Assembly (NCBI RefSeq): GCF_003171515.1
Contig: NC_089395.1
Coordinates: 62,001-126,000, forward strand
Direction: 5' to 3'
DNA: 64,000 nt
Source: Pyrenophora tritici-repentis
Taxonomy: Eukaryota; Ascomycota; Dothideomycetes; Pleosporales; Pleosporaceae
The notes under the pieces were generated by a model. That model did not search any database, was not told where the DNA came from, and saw only the letters and a list, made by a program, of their open reading frames with translations. A program made the position numbers and the translations under genes. This document shows, piece after piece, positions 33,332-42,055 of this stretch (positions within the stretch are counted from its first letter, which is position 1; each line of letters starts with the position of its first letter).

Positions 33332-34642
33332 ATCATCAATAAGATTAGGTGTAGGAGTTTGGGACTGCTTAAGTCTTGGAGTATGAGTCCTTGGGCGACC
33401 TTGGGCTCTCAGGAGACTCTGAAACTCAGCGTCATGTTCTCGTCTGAGCTCCACGAATTGGGCTGTTCTTGGATTGGGTTCCCACCACTCCGGAGCTTTC
33501 TCAGTATACACGTAGAAGCAATCACGGAGGGCATGCCCCATGTCACATGCTGGACATTTGGGGCCTCTGGCGTCTGCGATCACAGTTTTACCAGGCACGG
33601 CGTCCGCTTTGGCGGAGTTACCGTAGGCGTACGATCTTGCGCTTTTGCCTCTTCCTCTTGGAGGGATTGAAGAGCTTGGAGGTTCGCGATCGCCTTCCTC
33701 TATAGCTGTACGTTGATATCGGGGTCTGCCCCGTTTTCTGACTTGAGAGTTTCCCGTTTCCACATGGTGGGTGTCCCCATCCACGCGCTGGTCAGCGTTG
33801 CTGTTCGCAGCAAGAAATACAGATGGATCATCCACTGCAAAAGCTGCCTTTTGGCTTCTGTTTCGCGTGATCGGATGATTCAGCATCATATACTCTCGGA
33901 ACCGTCTCATCATGTCCTTCTGGGTTACCCCAGGTTGATCCATCCCATTGGATTGGAAGGTTGCTGCCCATATTGGGGCTATTTTGTTTACTGCCGACAT
34001 AAAGTCTACAGCTACTGATCTAAACTGAGTAGTATCAGGCACCTTAAGTGTCTCCGCTTCAGTTACAGCTTGATTGTACTCGGCGAGCCAGGTATCCCAG
34101 TTATTCGCGGATCGAGGTGGTTTAAGAGCACTGTAGTATCGCTGTCGCGCTTGCTCTCGTTCGGTTTCGATAGTGATGCCCACATGGGCTCGAAGGTTCT
34201 TGATCCAGTCTCTGATCGATCCATCTGGCGGACAGCAGGTGCGCTGTAGGTGAACCGCGACGGTAGATTGGACGAGGATCATAATGTGTTGGAGATTGGT
34301 TATCTCAGTCTTGTATCTGGCGTACTTTGTTTTGTATTGCTCCATTTTGAGTTTGTAGATCTCAAGATCGTCCTTGTAGGCTCGTTGTCCCGCTGAGGAT
34401 AGATCTGATAGTCTAGTTGGATTGGCTCCTGCAGGGAGTCCAGTCGATGGCGCGTAGTCGGCGCACTCCGGGAGCTCCGGAGGGAACGGCTCCATCAGTG
34501 GCAGCTTTGTCCCATCAGGATTGACCTGTTCCCATATATTGTAGGTGACACAGCGCGCTTGGAGTTGGCTGTACCAAGCGCGATAGTCGTGCTCGTCGCG
34601 TAGGAGCACTGTCGCGTTCTGTTGGTTGGCTTGAGCGGTCAT
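33329..34642 (-). CDS. Copia-2 Gag
   Basis: 437 residues from ATG 34642 (MTAQANQQNATVLLRDEHDY). Typical fungal copia Gag with an aromatic YRAWYSQLQ start segment, a helical middle and a basic region (RGRGKSARS), then a zinc knuckle CPACDMGHALRDC (C-x2-C-x3-H-x4-C) near residue 385. It assembles the virus-like particle and binds element RNA. It ends at TGA in frame with Pol. The size and knuckle match Copia-4 Gag (56896-58095). Confidence 0.93.
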   Translation of the reverse strand: MTAQANQQNATVLLRDEHDYRAWYSQLQARCVTYNIWEQVNPDGTKLPLMEPFPPELPECADYAPSTGLPAGANPTRLSDLSSAGQRAYKDDLEIYKLKMEQYKTKYARYKTEITNLQHIMILVQSTVAVHLQRTCCPPDGSIRDWIKNLRAHVGITIETEREQARQRYYSALKPPRSANNWDTWLAEYNQAVTEAETLKVPDTTQFRSVAVDFMSAVNKIAPIWAATFQSNGMDQPGVTQKDMMRRFREYMMLNHPITRNRSQKAAFAVDDPSVFLAANSNADQRVDGDTHHVETGNSQVRKRGRPRYQRTAIEEGDREPPSSSIPPRGRGKSARSYAYGNSAKADAVPGKTVIADARGPKCPACDMGHALRDCFYVYTEKAPEWWEPNPRTAQFVELRREHDAEFQSLLRAQGRPRTHTPRLKQSQTPTPNLIDD

Positions 34643-34675
34643 AGCGATTTGGTTGTTGGATTATTGGTAGGGCGG

Positions 34676-34689
34676 ATGAGACTCTTAAT
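34676..34689 (-). other. Primer-binding site, half tRNA-Lys(CUU) type (Copia-2)
   Basis: ATGAGACTCTTAAT on the plus strand abuts the 5' LTR and equals the anticodon arm of eukaryotic tRNA-Lys(CUU) up to the loop. The element RNA would pair with that 5' half. Copia-4 has GTGAGACTCTTAAT at 58221-58234. Confidence 0.7.
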
Positions 34690-34915
34690 TGTCAGATTGT
34701 GATGGGTTATCAAAGACGGGGATAATAGTATAATAATATGATTGGGATCGATTGTATTGTTCTGGTCTGATCTCGTGTGTTCTGTTGTCCAACGCTGTTC
34801 GATCAGTTGGGTCGCGGTGGATTGTGCGCGCTGACTAATTTAACTGATCCACAGAATCCACAGCTCCGAACACCCGGATTTTGTCCACCACCCAAAATAT
34901 GCCCATATTCTGACA
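34690..34915 (-). repeat. 5' LTR of Copia-2 (226 bp)
   Basis: No difference seen from 29574-29799. Confidence 0.95.
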
Positions 34916-35025
34916 GTTTGATTACCGCTTTAGGTTTAACGGCTTCCTATAAAGGCTTAACTCTTACCCTGTTGGGTTAGCGCCTAGATTTGAGCTATTA
35001 TTTGATTTGATTGTTGCCTTCTGTG

Positions 35026-35110
35026 CTTACTAGCGTTAGCTAGCTTAGGTTAGTACTAGAGAGCTAGAGAAAGAAGCTATTATGCACGCTAGGAGCGTTC
35101 CTTACATATA
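35026..35110 (+). pseudogene. RIP-mutated TPR fragment
   Basis: Continues the TPR debris left of the MITE. Compared with 20552-20650, CTCACCAGCGTCAGC is CTTACTAGCGTTAGC and GAAAGCCAGGGAAAG is GAGAGCTAGAGAAAG. Most of these differences are C-to-T or G-to-A at CpA/TpG, creating stop codons, as expected of repeat-induced point mutation. Confidence 0.78.
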
Positions 35111-35213
35111 AATAATAGCTACCTTCGCATAAAGATAAGATTCTATACCTACTATCAGACTACTCCTTTCTTAGACCTTCCTCCATTGCGAATTCTATCT
35201 GCCAGAGCATTAC
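35105..35213 (+). promoter_or_regulatory. Probable ancestral promoter and 5' UTR of secreted protein B, now displaced
   Basis: ACATATAAATAATAGC (TATA-like, about 35104-35119) is followed by CT-rich sequence up to the gypsy insertion at 35214. Without the gypsy element this would lie about 130 bp upstream of the start codon at 42267. It is now 7 kb away. Assignment is by position and composition only. Confidence 0.45.
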
Positions 35214-35389
35214 TGTTAGGGTCTCACAGGATCAGATATTTAAAACTGTGTTGAATTACAAAGTTTTTGCAGTACCGAGTTTCTAAGAAACTTCGGTAGA
35301 ATTAAATACATATGTGGGGCAGCGGGGCCTCGGCACCCGAGGCGCCGGCGTGGTCCGTGCTCAGAACACCAAGGTTCCAAACCATGACA
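35214..35389 (-). repeat. 3' LTR of Gypsy-1
   Basis: TGTTAGGGTCTCACAGG...AACCATGACA on the plus strand. It adjoins GTCCCCCCTCC, whose inverse is a polypurine tract. Confidence 0.94.
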
Positions 35390-35408
35390 CGTCCCCCCTC
35401 CAAAATGC

Positions 35409-35740
35409 TCAAAGTCCCGACTGAGCGTTCAAACTTCCATTGAAAACACAAAGCAGGGCAACGGCAAGCTGCCCGTTGTCGTCATAATCATGAAAGGTGG
35501 CGTGAGGCCCAGGGCGCCCAGGGTTGCGGTCGTGAAAGTCCTGGACTGACTCCTTGCTGCCGCGCAGGTTGAAGTAGGGTTGCCAGCCTTCAGACTGGTC
35601 GTTGCCGACCCATTCAACTTTGTACTGGAGGCAACCACGGCGGCCAGTATAGGGGTCGTTCATTGTATTTCGTATGCGGGAGTCTAAGACTTGAGCGATA
35701 ACATACTCTGTGTCGCCCTCATCGTTCAAATGGACTTCGG
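35409..35740 (-). CDS. Gypsy-1 integrase C-terminal chromodomain, -1 frame relative to Pol
   Basis: The frame reads PEVHLNDEGDTEYVIAQVLD, then LQYKVEWVGNDQSEGWQPYF and NLRGSKESVQDFHDRNPG. This is a chromodomain with the aromatic positions Y, W and W visible. In chromoviruses it is the C-terminal end of integrase and directs insertion to chromatin, classically methylated H3K9. Pol ends TGA at 35726-35728, and this frame runs back to a C5 run just upstream (35741-35745). One base more in that run would fuse the two, so it is either a recent indel or a frameshift; I favour the indel. The ORF's own TTG start is not credible. Confidence 0.8.
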
Positions 35741-38700
35741 GGGAGCGTTGTCGTTAGCTCTGGGCTGTCCAGGTAGAGCGTCATCCTCATATGGTTGGAG
35801 CAGCCACGGATGAAAAGCGGGAAAAATGTTCTTAAGGCTATCTGGCAGGTCTAGCTCATAGGCCATGTTGTCAATAACACGGGTAATCTGGTAGGGACCC
35901 ATATTCTTGTGGTCTAGCGACTTGACTGGCCTTTCGGTCTTAATATGTTTAGCGTTGAGGAGCACCCAGTCGCCAACAGCGAAGCGGGGGGCTGGATGGC
36001 GGTGGACATCAGCGAAGTCTTTCATGCGTTCCTGGGTCCAGGCGATCTCATCGCGGAGGTACCGACGGGTTGCGTCAATGCGGTTTGTGAGGGAGTCAGC
36101 AGCGCGCCGCTGTGCTGCAGCTGGGGTGGCGTTAGTGATGGCGTGGGCTGGTTCTAGGCCGGAGCGAGGTTGGTAGCCCTTTGTTGCTTGAAATGGGGAA
36201 ACTCCAGTAGCGGAGCTTATAGCGGAGTTGGCTTCGAATTCAGCTAAAGGTAGGAGCTGGGCCCAGTCATCCTGCAGGTAGTTCACGTACGAGCGCAGGT
36301 ACTGCTTCAAGTCCGCGTTGGCGTTTTCTGTTTGGCCATCTGTCTCAGGATGATAGGCAGTTGAGAGCTTTGGTGCTGTGCCGACGCGGTCGCAAAGGCG
36401 GCGCCAAAAGTGGGATGTGAATTGGCGGCCTCGGTCTGAAACTAGGGTCTTTGGGTAGCCCTCTTCTCTCCAGATGTATTCGAGAAACTTGTCGACGATA
36501 GTTAGTACCTCCATGTTCTCAATGGCGATAAACTTCTTCTTCTTCGACAGCCTATCCACGACCACCATGATGTGTCGGTATGAGTGGCCGCACCACTTTG
36601 AGGGTGGCAGCGGCGTAATGAAATCGATAGAGATGTCCGTCCAGTATTTCTCTGGCACAGGCAATGGGTGCAGGAGGCCATGCTTAGCGTGGCGGTTGAC
36701 TTTGGAGCGCCGGCAGGTGGTGCAGTTGTTAGTGAACCTTGCGATAGTGTCGGTCATGCCTTGCCAATAGTACCATTGGCTCACCTGCTGGTATGTTGTG
36801 GTGCGACCCCCGTGCCCTCCTGGCAGGGAGTCATGGATATCTTTTATAATGCGGGTCCTCAGTTTCTCGCTGAATGGGACAAGAAGGCGGTTATAGCGCA
36901 TAAAAAGCTTTCTCTCAGCGTTGGTTTCAAGATCGCCCAGTTCCAACCGCACACCTTCAGCAATAAGGTGGTGAGGGATACGTCGATGGCCGTTGTTGAG
37001 TGCGTCGCGGATAGCGGTAAGGCGGGCGTCTGTAGGGTAGAGGGCATCGACAATTTCTTGGGTAGTCATTTCATCGGCTGCTACAAGGTCGTCGTAAGGG
37101 TCATGTTGTCCTTGGAGAGTGAGGCGGGCTAGCCTAACCATGGCGGTGCCCACGCGTGACATGCCTTCTCCGGATTCATGCATGAGGGATAAGATAGAGG
37201 GCAGGTCGCACTCGGCTTCTCCTAAGCAGAGGCCAGCAAGGCGGATAGCTTCATGGCTGCCTCCATCCCACCGGTGGTCGCCAAGGATGGTCTGACACTG
37301 GTGCTGGACGCGGTCGTCGGTGACACTCTCAGGCAGGTCACCTGTCCTTCTGGTGAGGCTGTCTGGCTTCGTGCCTTGTTTTCCAGGCCGATACTTGACT
37401 TTAAAGTCGAATTCCTCTAAGAACTCGGCCCAGCGGGCTTGTCGGCGGTTAAGGTGGCGTTTAGAGCGGAAGTATTCGAGGCCTCGATGGTCAGTAAGTA
37501 CTTCTACTGTGTCGGCGGCGCCTGCGAGCTCCGGGCGCCATTCCTCGAAGGCGCGGACTATTGCCAGCAGTTCCTTGTCGTAGATCTCATAGTTGCACTC
37601 CGTAGGAGTCATCTTTTTGGAGAGGTACGCGACAGGGCGTATAGTGTCGTCGCTTTGAATTTGGGAGAGCACTGCAGCGTAGACGTAGTCAGAGGCGTCG
37701 GTTTCCAGGATGCATTTGAGGTCTGGGTTAAAATGGGCGAGGACCACCTCGCTACAGAATGCCTGCTTGAGCAGGTCAAAGGCTCGCGAAGCTTCGGGGG
37801 TCATTTGAAACAGCTTTGGATCTCCGCGGGTGAGATGGGTGAGAGGTTTGGCGATATCAGAGAAGCCATATATAAAACGGCGATAGAAATTGGCAAAGCC
37901 AAGGAAGGCTTGGACATCCTTGAGGGACTTGGGTAGAAGCCAGTCCTGTATAGCACTGACCTTTTCTGGGTCCATCTTTATACCGTTCGGTGTGATAATA
38001 AGCCCAAGAAACTTGACTTCTTCTTGGAAGAATTCAGATTTCAGGATGTCCATGGGGAGCCCAGCGTTGGACAGGCGTGTGACCACTCGGAGTAGATGGT
38101 CATCATGCTCTTCCCTTGTTTCGCTGAATATGATGACGTCGTCTAGGTAGGCCATGCAAAATTCGTCCAGGTACTCATGGAGGACGTCGTTGATGTAGGC
38201 TTGAAATGTTCCAGGGCTGTTGCACATTCCAAAGGGCATTACGGTGTACTGGTACAGGCCGTATGGCGTAATGAACGCTGAGAGGTGTTTATGCTCTTCT
38301 TTAATCCGGATTTTATTGAAGGCGGCGATAACGTCTACCTTAGAGAAGAATTTGGCCTTGGATAGCTTGGTGAGCATGTCGCGTATCAACGGAGGGGTGT
38401 TACGGTTCTTGATGGTATGGGCATTAAGTCCTCGATAGTCCACGCAAATTCGGATACCTCCTCCAGGTTTCTTGACTACTAGGAGGGGGGCAGCCCATTC
38501 AGAGGTGCTACGTTCAATGTGGCCTTTCCGGATCATATCGTCAATGTAGAGCTTCACAGCTCGGGCTTCGTCGCGGGATAGCGGCCTTAGCCGCTGTGAT
38601 GAAGGGCGAGGCGGTTTTCCGGTTTCGGGGTCTAACTGGATTTCAATAGCGTGGTCCAGCTTGTCTCGCTGCGGAGGGATCTCATCGGCCTCTCGTGGGT

Positions 38701-39661
38701 CGAAGCCATGGTAGAGGGGATGGAGGACCTCTGGCAGCTTAGCCAGGATTTCCTCTTTACTCATGTGGGGGCGCTCCATTCGATCGCGAAACTTTTCAAA
38801 GTCTTCAGGGAGGACTTTGGCTCCTGCCGCACGCAGCAGTTGGGTATCCGTCCATTCTTGGTCGGTCATATTGCAAAGTCTTTCAACCTCTTCCATAGAG
38901 GTTAGGCAGACCTGTTCTCCTCTTGTCACTGAAATGGCGGCCACCCGGCTTGAGATAAAAGCGATGTCGATAGGCGGGGGATGTTGAGGAGCCTTAGGAT
39001 GGCGAGCTTTTTTAAGCTCATAGGCTGGGGGCGCTGGGTGTTTGCGGTGTCGGCTACTAGCAGCCATGCATGGCTTGTGGTTTTCTAGGCAGTTGCGAAT
39101 GCAATGGTCTGAGTTGAATACTATTGACATAGTGTCCCAGTTTACCTGGGGGTTGTGGATTTGAAACCAGGGAGTGCCAAGGATCATTTGCACTCCGCTA
39201 ACTTTGGTCACATAGGCAAGGACTTGTTCATGGTGGGTGTCGAAAGTTACGTGTACCCGTGTCATATGGGTAACGTTGGCAACTTGGGTGCCGTCTGCGA
39301 GCTCCAGGACAGCTGGGTCTTGGAGCGGAATTAATTCGTATTTGTGTGCGCGAGCATGAGATTCATCAATGAAGAGAGAAGCACAACCAGAGTCACCCAT
39401 GAGTTCTACGTGTGAGGATGGTTGTTGAGAGGGAGATATCATCCCTTTGAATACTAATTGCTGACCTACCATAGGGAGATAAGTATTGCCACGAATAGCG
39501 GCGGCTGCGATGGCGGAGACGCGAACCCGTGGGGCAGCAGGGCGTTCCAGGTTCTTGATCCGGTCCAGGATTGCTTGCAGTGTGGGGTCAGGTTCAGTGT
39601 CGTTGTCGTCGCAGTCTTCGGCAGTAGGAGAAGGGGGCGTTGTAGGTTCAGGTGTATTCAA
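35726..39661 (-). CDS. Gypsy-1 Pol (protease, RT, RNase H, integrase)
   Basis: 1311 codons. In order: protease MGDSGCASLFID; RT with SEWAAPLLVVKKPGGG, KVDVIAAFNKIRIKE and the catalytic FCMAYLDDVIIFS; RNase H (CILETDASDYVYAAVLSQ, LLAIVRAFEEWRPEL, LTDHRGLEY); integrase HHCC (HDSLPGGHGG, CTTCRRSK) and core (DISIDFITPL, VSDRGRQFTS, HPETDGQTENANADLK), then the GPY region (GPYQITRVIDNMAYELDLP). The frame is open upstream of 39661 (an alternative TTG) into the end of gag in the -1 register, so it is expressed through a Gag-Pol frameshift or was split by an indel. Otherwise intact. Confidence 0.94.
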   Translation of the reverse strand: MNTPEPTTPPSPTAEDCDDNDTEPDPTLQAILDRIKNLERPAAPRVRVSAIAAAAIRGNTYLPMVGQQLVFKGMISPSQQPSSHVELMGDSGCASLFIDESHARAHKYELIPLQDPAVLELADGTQVANVTHMTRVHVTFDTHHEQVLAYVTKVSGVQMILGTPWFQIHNPQVNWDTMSIVFNSDHCIRNCLENHKPCMAASSRHRKHPAPPAYELKKARHPKAPQHPPPIDIAFISSRVAAISVTRGEQVCLTSMEEVERLCNMTDQEWTDTQLLRAAGAKVLPEDFEKFRDRMERPHMSKEEILAKLPEVLHPLYHGFDPREADEIPPQRDKLDHAIEIQLDPETGKPPRPSSQRLRPLSRDEARAVKLYIDDMIRKGHIERSTSEWAAPLLVVKKPGGGIRICVDYRGLNAHTIKNRNTPPLIRDMLTKLSKAKFFSKVDVIAAFNKIRIKEEHKHLSAFITPYGLYQYTVMPFGMCNSPGTFQAYINDVLHEYLDEFCMAYLDDVIIFSETREEHDDHLLRVVTRLSNAGLPMDILKSEFFQEEVKFLGLIITPNGIKMDPEKVSAIQDWLLPKSLKDVQAFLGFANFYRRFIYGFSDIAKPLTHLTRGDPKLFQMTPEASRAFDLLKQAFCSEVVLAHFNPDLKCILETDASDYVYAAVLSQIQSDDTIRPVAYLSKKMTPTECNYEIYDKELLAIVRAFEEWRPELAGAADTVEVLTDHRGLEYFRSKRHLNRRQARWAEFLEEFDFKVKYRPGKQGTKPDSLTRRTGDLPESVTDDRVQHQCQTILGDHRWDGGSHEAIRLAGLCLGEAECDLPSILSLMHESGEGMSRVGTAMVRLARLTLQGQHDPYDDLVAADEMTTQEIVDALYPTDARLTAIRDALNNGHRRIPHHLIAEGVRLELGDLETNAERKLFMRYNRLLVPFSEKLRTRIIKDIHDSLPGGHGGRTTTYQQVSQWYYWQGMTDTIARFTNNCTTCRRSKVNRHAKHGLLHPLPVPEKYWTDISIDFITPLPPSKWCGHSYRHIMVVVDRLSKKKKFIAIENMEVLTIVDKFLEYIWREEGYPKTLVSDRGRQFTSHFWRRLCDRVGTAPKLSTAYHPETDGQTENANADLKQYLRSYVNYLQDDWAQLLPLAEFEANSAISSATGVSPFQATKGYQPRSGLEPAHAITNATPAAAQRRAADSLTNRIDATRRYLRDEIAWTQERMKDFADVHRHPAPRFAVGDWVLLNAKHIKTERPVKSLDHKNMGPYQITRVIDNMAYELDLPDSLKNIFPAFHPWLLQPYEDDALPGQPRANDNAPPKSI

Positions 39662-39720
39662 GGGTTCTTTATTGAGTTTCTCAGGCTCTTGGGGTCCCTG
39701 GGGGCGACTTTCGCCAGGGA

Positions 39721-41877
39721 CTACTCGTTTTCCGAGCGGGCGTCAGAGGCGGCCGCTGGAGGAGTAGGGGCTCGGACGGCGTTAATGCGTACGGCGGCCT
39801 TAGGGATAGGGACGCCGGCGGCCTTGCGGGCTTCGTTCAAGGCGGTGAGGACTTCGGGGTAGCGGCCCATTGAAGTGAGCTTGTCCATGTCCTTGCAGGG
39901 CGCGTCGTCGGAGTTAGACTTGTGGCCTGCACGGGTGCACTTGAAGCAGCGTTCCAATTCAGCTAGGACCTGGGTCTCCATGACAGTGCGCTCCCTGTAG
40001 GGTTTGTTGATAATAAATTGGTTGGCTCCGCTGCCTTTGGGCTGCGCGTTGTCGGCGTTGCGATTGCGGTTGCGGTTATTGCCGCCGCCGCCACGACCGC
40101 TACCTCCACTATTACCCTTGCTAGGGTTGTGAGAGGGCTGGAGGGCGGAGTGAAGTTGTTCGAGGTGTCGGAGCTTGTGGCTGAACTTGGCAAAGTCCTT
40201 GGTGAAGGTGTCGTCGCTCATGAGGTGCTCCGCTCGGCTGCGCCACTGGTCTGGCAACTTCTTGTAGGCTTGCAGAGTCTTTTCCTCGTCGTCCCATTTC
40301 AAGGGAGCGACGCCGGCTTTGAAGCGGGCCAGGTAGGAGGTGATAGTCTCACCAGGCTTCATGAAGCCTTCCTTTTCGTAGAAGTTGTGGGCATCTAGGC
40401 GGGTATTCAAACGGCCGTAGCAGGCGTCGAGGATATCCCACGCTTCTTGTGCAGTATGGAACTCGTCTCCTTCGACAAACCATCCGCTCGAGATATTATC
40501 CCAGGCTACGCCGGTGGTTTTCATGCGGATGTAGTCTAGTTGCTCCTCCTCGTTGTTGGCGAAAGGGTACGGATGGGCACGGAACCAGCTCTGCATGTCG
40601 AGTTTCCATTTCTGGTAGGTAGAGGCCTTTGTGCCTGTAGGGCCCTCAAAGACCGCGGGTTCAGGTTGTTTAGATCGTCGCTGCGTTGTGGCGGGCAGCG
40701 GAGCGTCAGGGCTAAGTTTGGTAGCTGAGCGGTGGCGGCGTACGCTAACGGGTCCATCTGATTCGTCAGAGATGGAGTCATGCGGTTTGCCGCGTAGAGA
40801 TGGGCGCGCGGTGCTAGCATAGGCTTTAAGCTTTTCTTTGGTTTCGCCGTGCGCGGTAGACTCTTGGTTAAGGGCGGTCTTGTACTCCTCCTTGCGCTGG
40901 AGGTAGCGTTCGGCTCGTCGCTCAGCGGTGTCGAGTTTCGACTGGAGGTCTTGGTTGGCTACGTGGAGGCTGCCTCTCACCTCTTGAAGCTGGTTTGTAA
41001 GGAACTTTACCTGCTTTTCGGAGTTGAGTTTGGCGACGCGCTCGTCGATGAGGTCTTCCTGAGCGTCCGTCAGGCGCTCTTGAAGATTGGCGAGGTCGTT
41101 ATGTAGGGTGTGGACGGTGTCAAAGCAGAACTGGTAGAGTTTCTCTCCAGCTTCCGTGGTTGAGCCTTTAACAAAAGCTTCGTCAAGTTCTCCTACTAGC
41201 CTGGGCTCGCCGTTGGCGTCGTACTCATAGGCGGCTAGAGTTGGCTGACTGCCTTGAGGCAAGTCAGTTTTGGGGATTACGTAGCCAATGACTTTGCGGA
41301 CGGGCTTTGAGGTAGTCCCCTCTGTGCGTGGCGTAGGCGAGGGTAGCGGGTCCCATGTAGGCGGAGAGAGGGCGTAGCTAGTATGGTTGCCGTCTTCTGT
41401 TTGGTACGTAAAGGGGTTATCAGTGCGCTGGGCGTCCGACCGCTGTCGGAGAGCGGGGTACTGAAAGCCTGCGCGGCCGCGGGTTGTAGTGACGTTAGGC
41501 GGGGACGGTTGAAAGGAGTCGCTAGAGTCTTGAGCGTCTACGACAGGTGATAACGGGCGCGATGGTACTAGATGGTGGATTTGGGTAATGTCGGCCTCGT
41601 CGTTATCTGAGTCGGCGTCATAGCCCTGCTGCTCTAGCTGCTCGTTTCCGAAGGCGCCAGGTACAGCTGGGTTGCTGATTTGGCGTAAGTTGGCGGACCC
41701 GGTAGCGCGTGGCAAGGCGCTGCTGCGGGCGGTGGAAGCCACGGTAGGTCTAGCGAAAGACCTCGCGCTCTTACCGGGGCTGATCGTTGCACCGGCGGTA
41801 GGGTTGGCGTCGCTGCCCGAGGCGTCTCCCACATGGGGCGCGTCGGCGGCATTGCCGTCTGGGAACTGGGTGGACAT
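39721..41877 (-). CDS. Gypsy-1 Gag
   Basis: 718 residues from ATG 41877 (MSTQFPDGNAADAPHVG). The N-terminus is low-complexity. Near residue 270-340 is a coiled coil (NLQERLTDAQEDLIDERVAK). The retrotransposon Gag domain follows (YQKWKLDMQSWFRAHPYPF, AWDILDACYGRLNTR), then a G/R/N-rich stretch and a zinc knuckle CFKCTRAGHKSNSD ending DAPC. It forms the particle. It ends TAG 39721-39723, where the -1 frame is open into Pol. Confidence 0.92.
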   Translation of the reverse strand: MSTQFPDGNAADAPHVGDASGSDANPTAGATISPGKSARSFARPTVASTARSSALPRATGSANLRQISNPAVPGAFGNEQLEQQGYDADSDNDEADITQIHHLVPSRPLSPVVDAQDSSDSFQPSPPNVTTTRGRAGFQYPALRQRSDAQRTDNPFTYQTEDGNHTSYALSPPTWDPLPSPTPRTEGTTSKPVRKVIGYVIPKTDLPQGSQPTLAAYEYDANGEPRLVGELDEAFVKGSTTEAGEKLYQFCFDTVHTLHNDLANLQERLTDAQEDLIDERVAKLNSEKQVKFLTNQLQEVRGSLHVANQDLQSKLDTAERRAERYLQRKEEYKTALNQESTAHGETKEKLKAYASTARPSLRGKPHDSISDESDGPVSVRRHRSATKLSPDAPLPATTQRRSKQPEPAVFEGPTGTKASTYQKWKLDMQSWFRAHPYPFANNEEEQLDYIRMKTTGVAWDNISSGWFVEGDEFHTAQEAWDILDACYGRLNTRLDAHNFYEKEGFMKPGETITSYLARFKAGVAPLKWDDEEKTLQAYKKLPDQWRSRAEHLMSDDTFTKDFAKFSHKLRHLEQLHSALQPSHNPSKGNSGGSGRGGGGNNRNRNRNADNAQPKGSGANQFIINKPYRERTVMETQVLAELERCFKCTRAGHKSNSDDAPCKDMDKLTSMGRYPEVLTALNEARKAAGVPIPKAAVRINAVRAPTPPAAASDARSENE

Positions 41878-42043
41878 GGCGTTGGTCTACCGTGTCGCGG
41901 GAACTGTGGGGATCTGCAACTAGCCGCACGCGCTGGGTTGCTATTAGAGCGCTGTTAGAGCGCTGTCAGAGCGCAGTTAAGGCGCTGTCAGGTTAGGAGC
42001 AACTGGCCAAGGACGCCAGGTTGCTGTCAGAGGCGTTTAATGG

Positions 42044-42054
42044 ACTGCAAAAAC
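42044..42054 (-). other. Self-priming primer-binding site of Gypsy-1
   Basis: ACTGCAAAAAC (plus strand), one base from the 5' LTR, is the exact reverse complement of GTTTTTGCAGT at 42105-42115 in that LTR. In element orientation the LTR stretch ACTGCAAAAAC lies about 30 bp after a TATA-like TGTATTTAATT (42141-42152), where the RNA should begin. The first 11 nt of the RNA would thus pair with the PBS, as in Tf1/sushi elements. Confidence 0.85.
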
Positions 42055-42055
42055 G

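Larger units (their letters stand above)
29574..34915 (-). mobile_element. Copia-2, complete Ty1/copia element
   Basis: 226-bp LTRs (29574-29799, 34690-34915) look identical; target duplication GTTTG (29569-29573, 34916-34920). Primer site 34676-34689. Gag and Pol ORFs are intact and share a frame separated by a single TGA. The LTR termini form an extended inverted repeat TGTCAGA/TCTGACA. Confidence 0.97.
29518..35025. mobile_element. Divergent hAT-type MITE, split by Copia-2
   Basis: The outer inverted repeats CACAGAAGGCAACAATCAAA are perfect over at least 20 bp, flanked by CTTACTAG (29510-29517, 35026-35033). After removing Copia-2 the MITE is about 160 bp. Its interior (TAAGTGGGGCTTAGGATTCA...GATTACCGCTTTAGG) is a clear relative of the 162-bp MITEs but diverged, so it is an older subfamily. 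It landed in the TPR remnant. Confidence 0.92.

Noticed and set aside
34676..34689. tRNA-Lys-like and tRNA-iMet-like sequences as tRNA genes
   Set aside because: Only anticodon-arm fragments of about 14 bases directly beside LTRs; no acceptor, D or T arm.
29510..35035. 10-bp GCTTACTAGC duplication suggesting a Mutator-type MITE
   Set aside because: Aligning with the 162-bp relatives sets the ends at CACAG...CTGTG, giving an 8-bp CTTACTAG duplication of hAT type.
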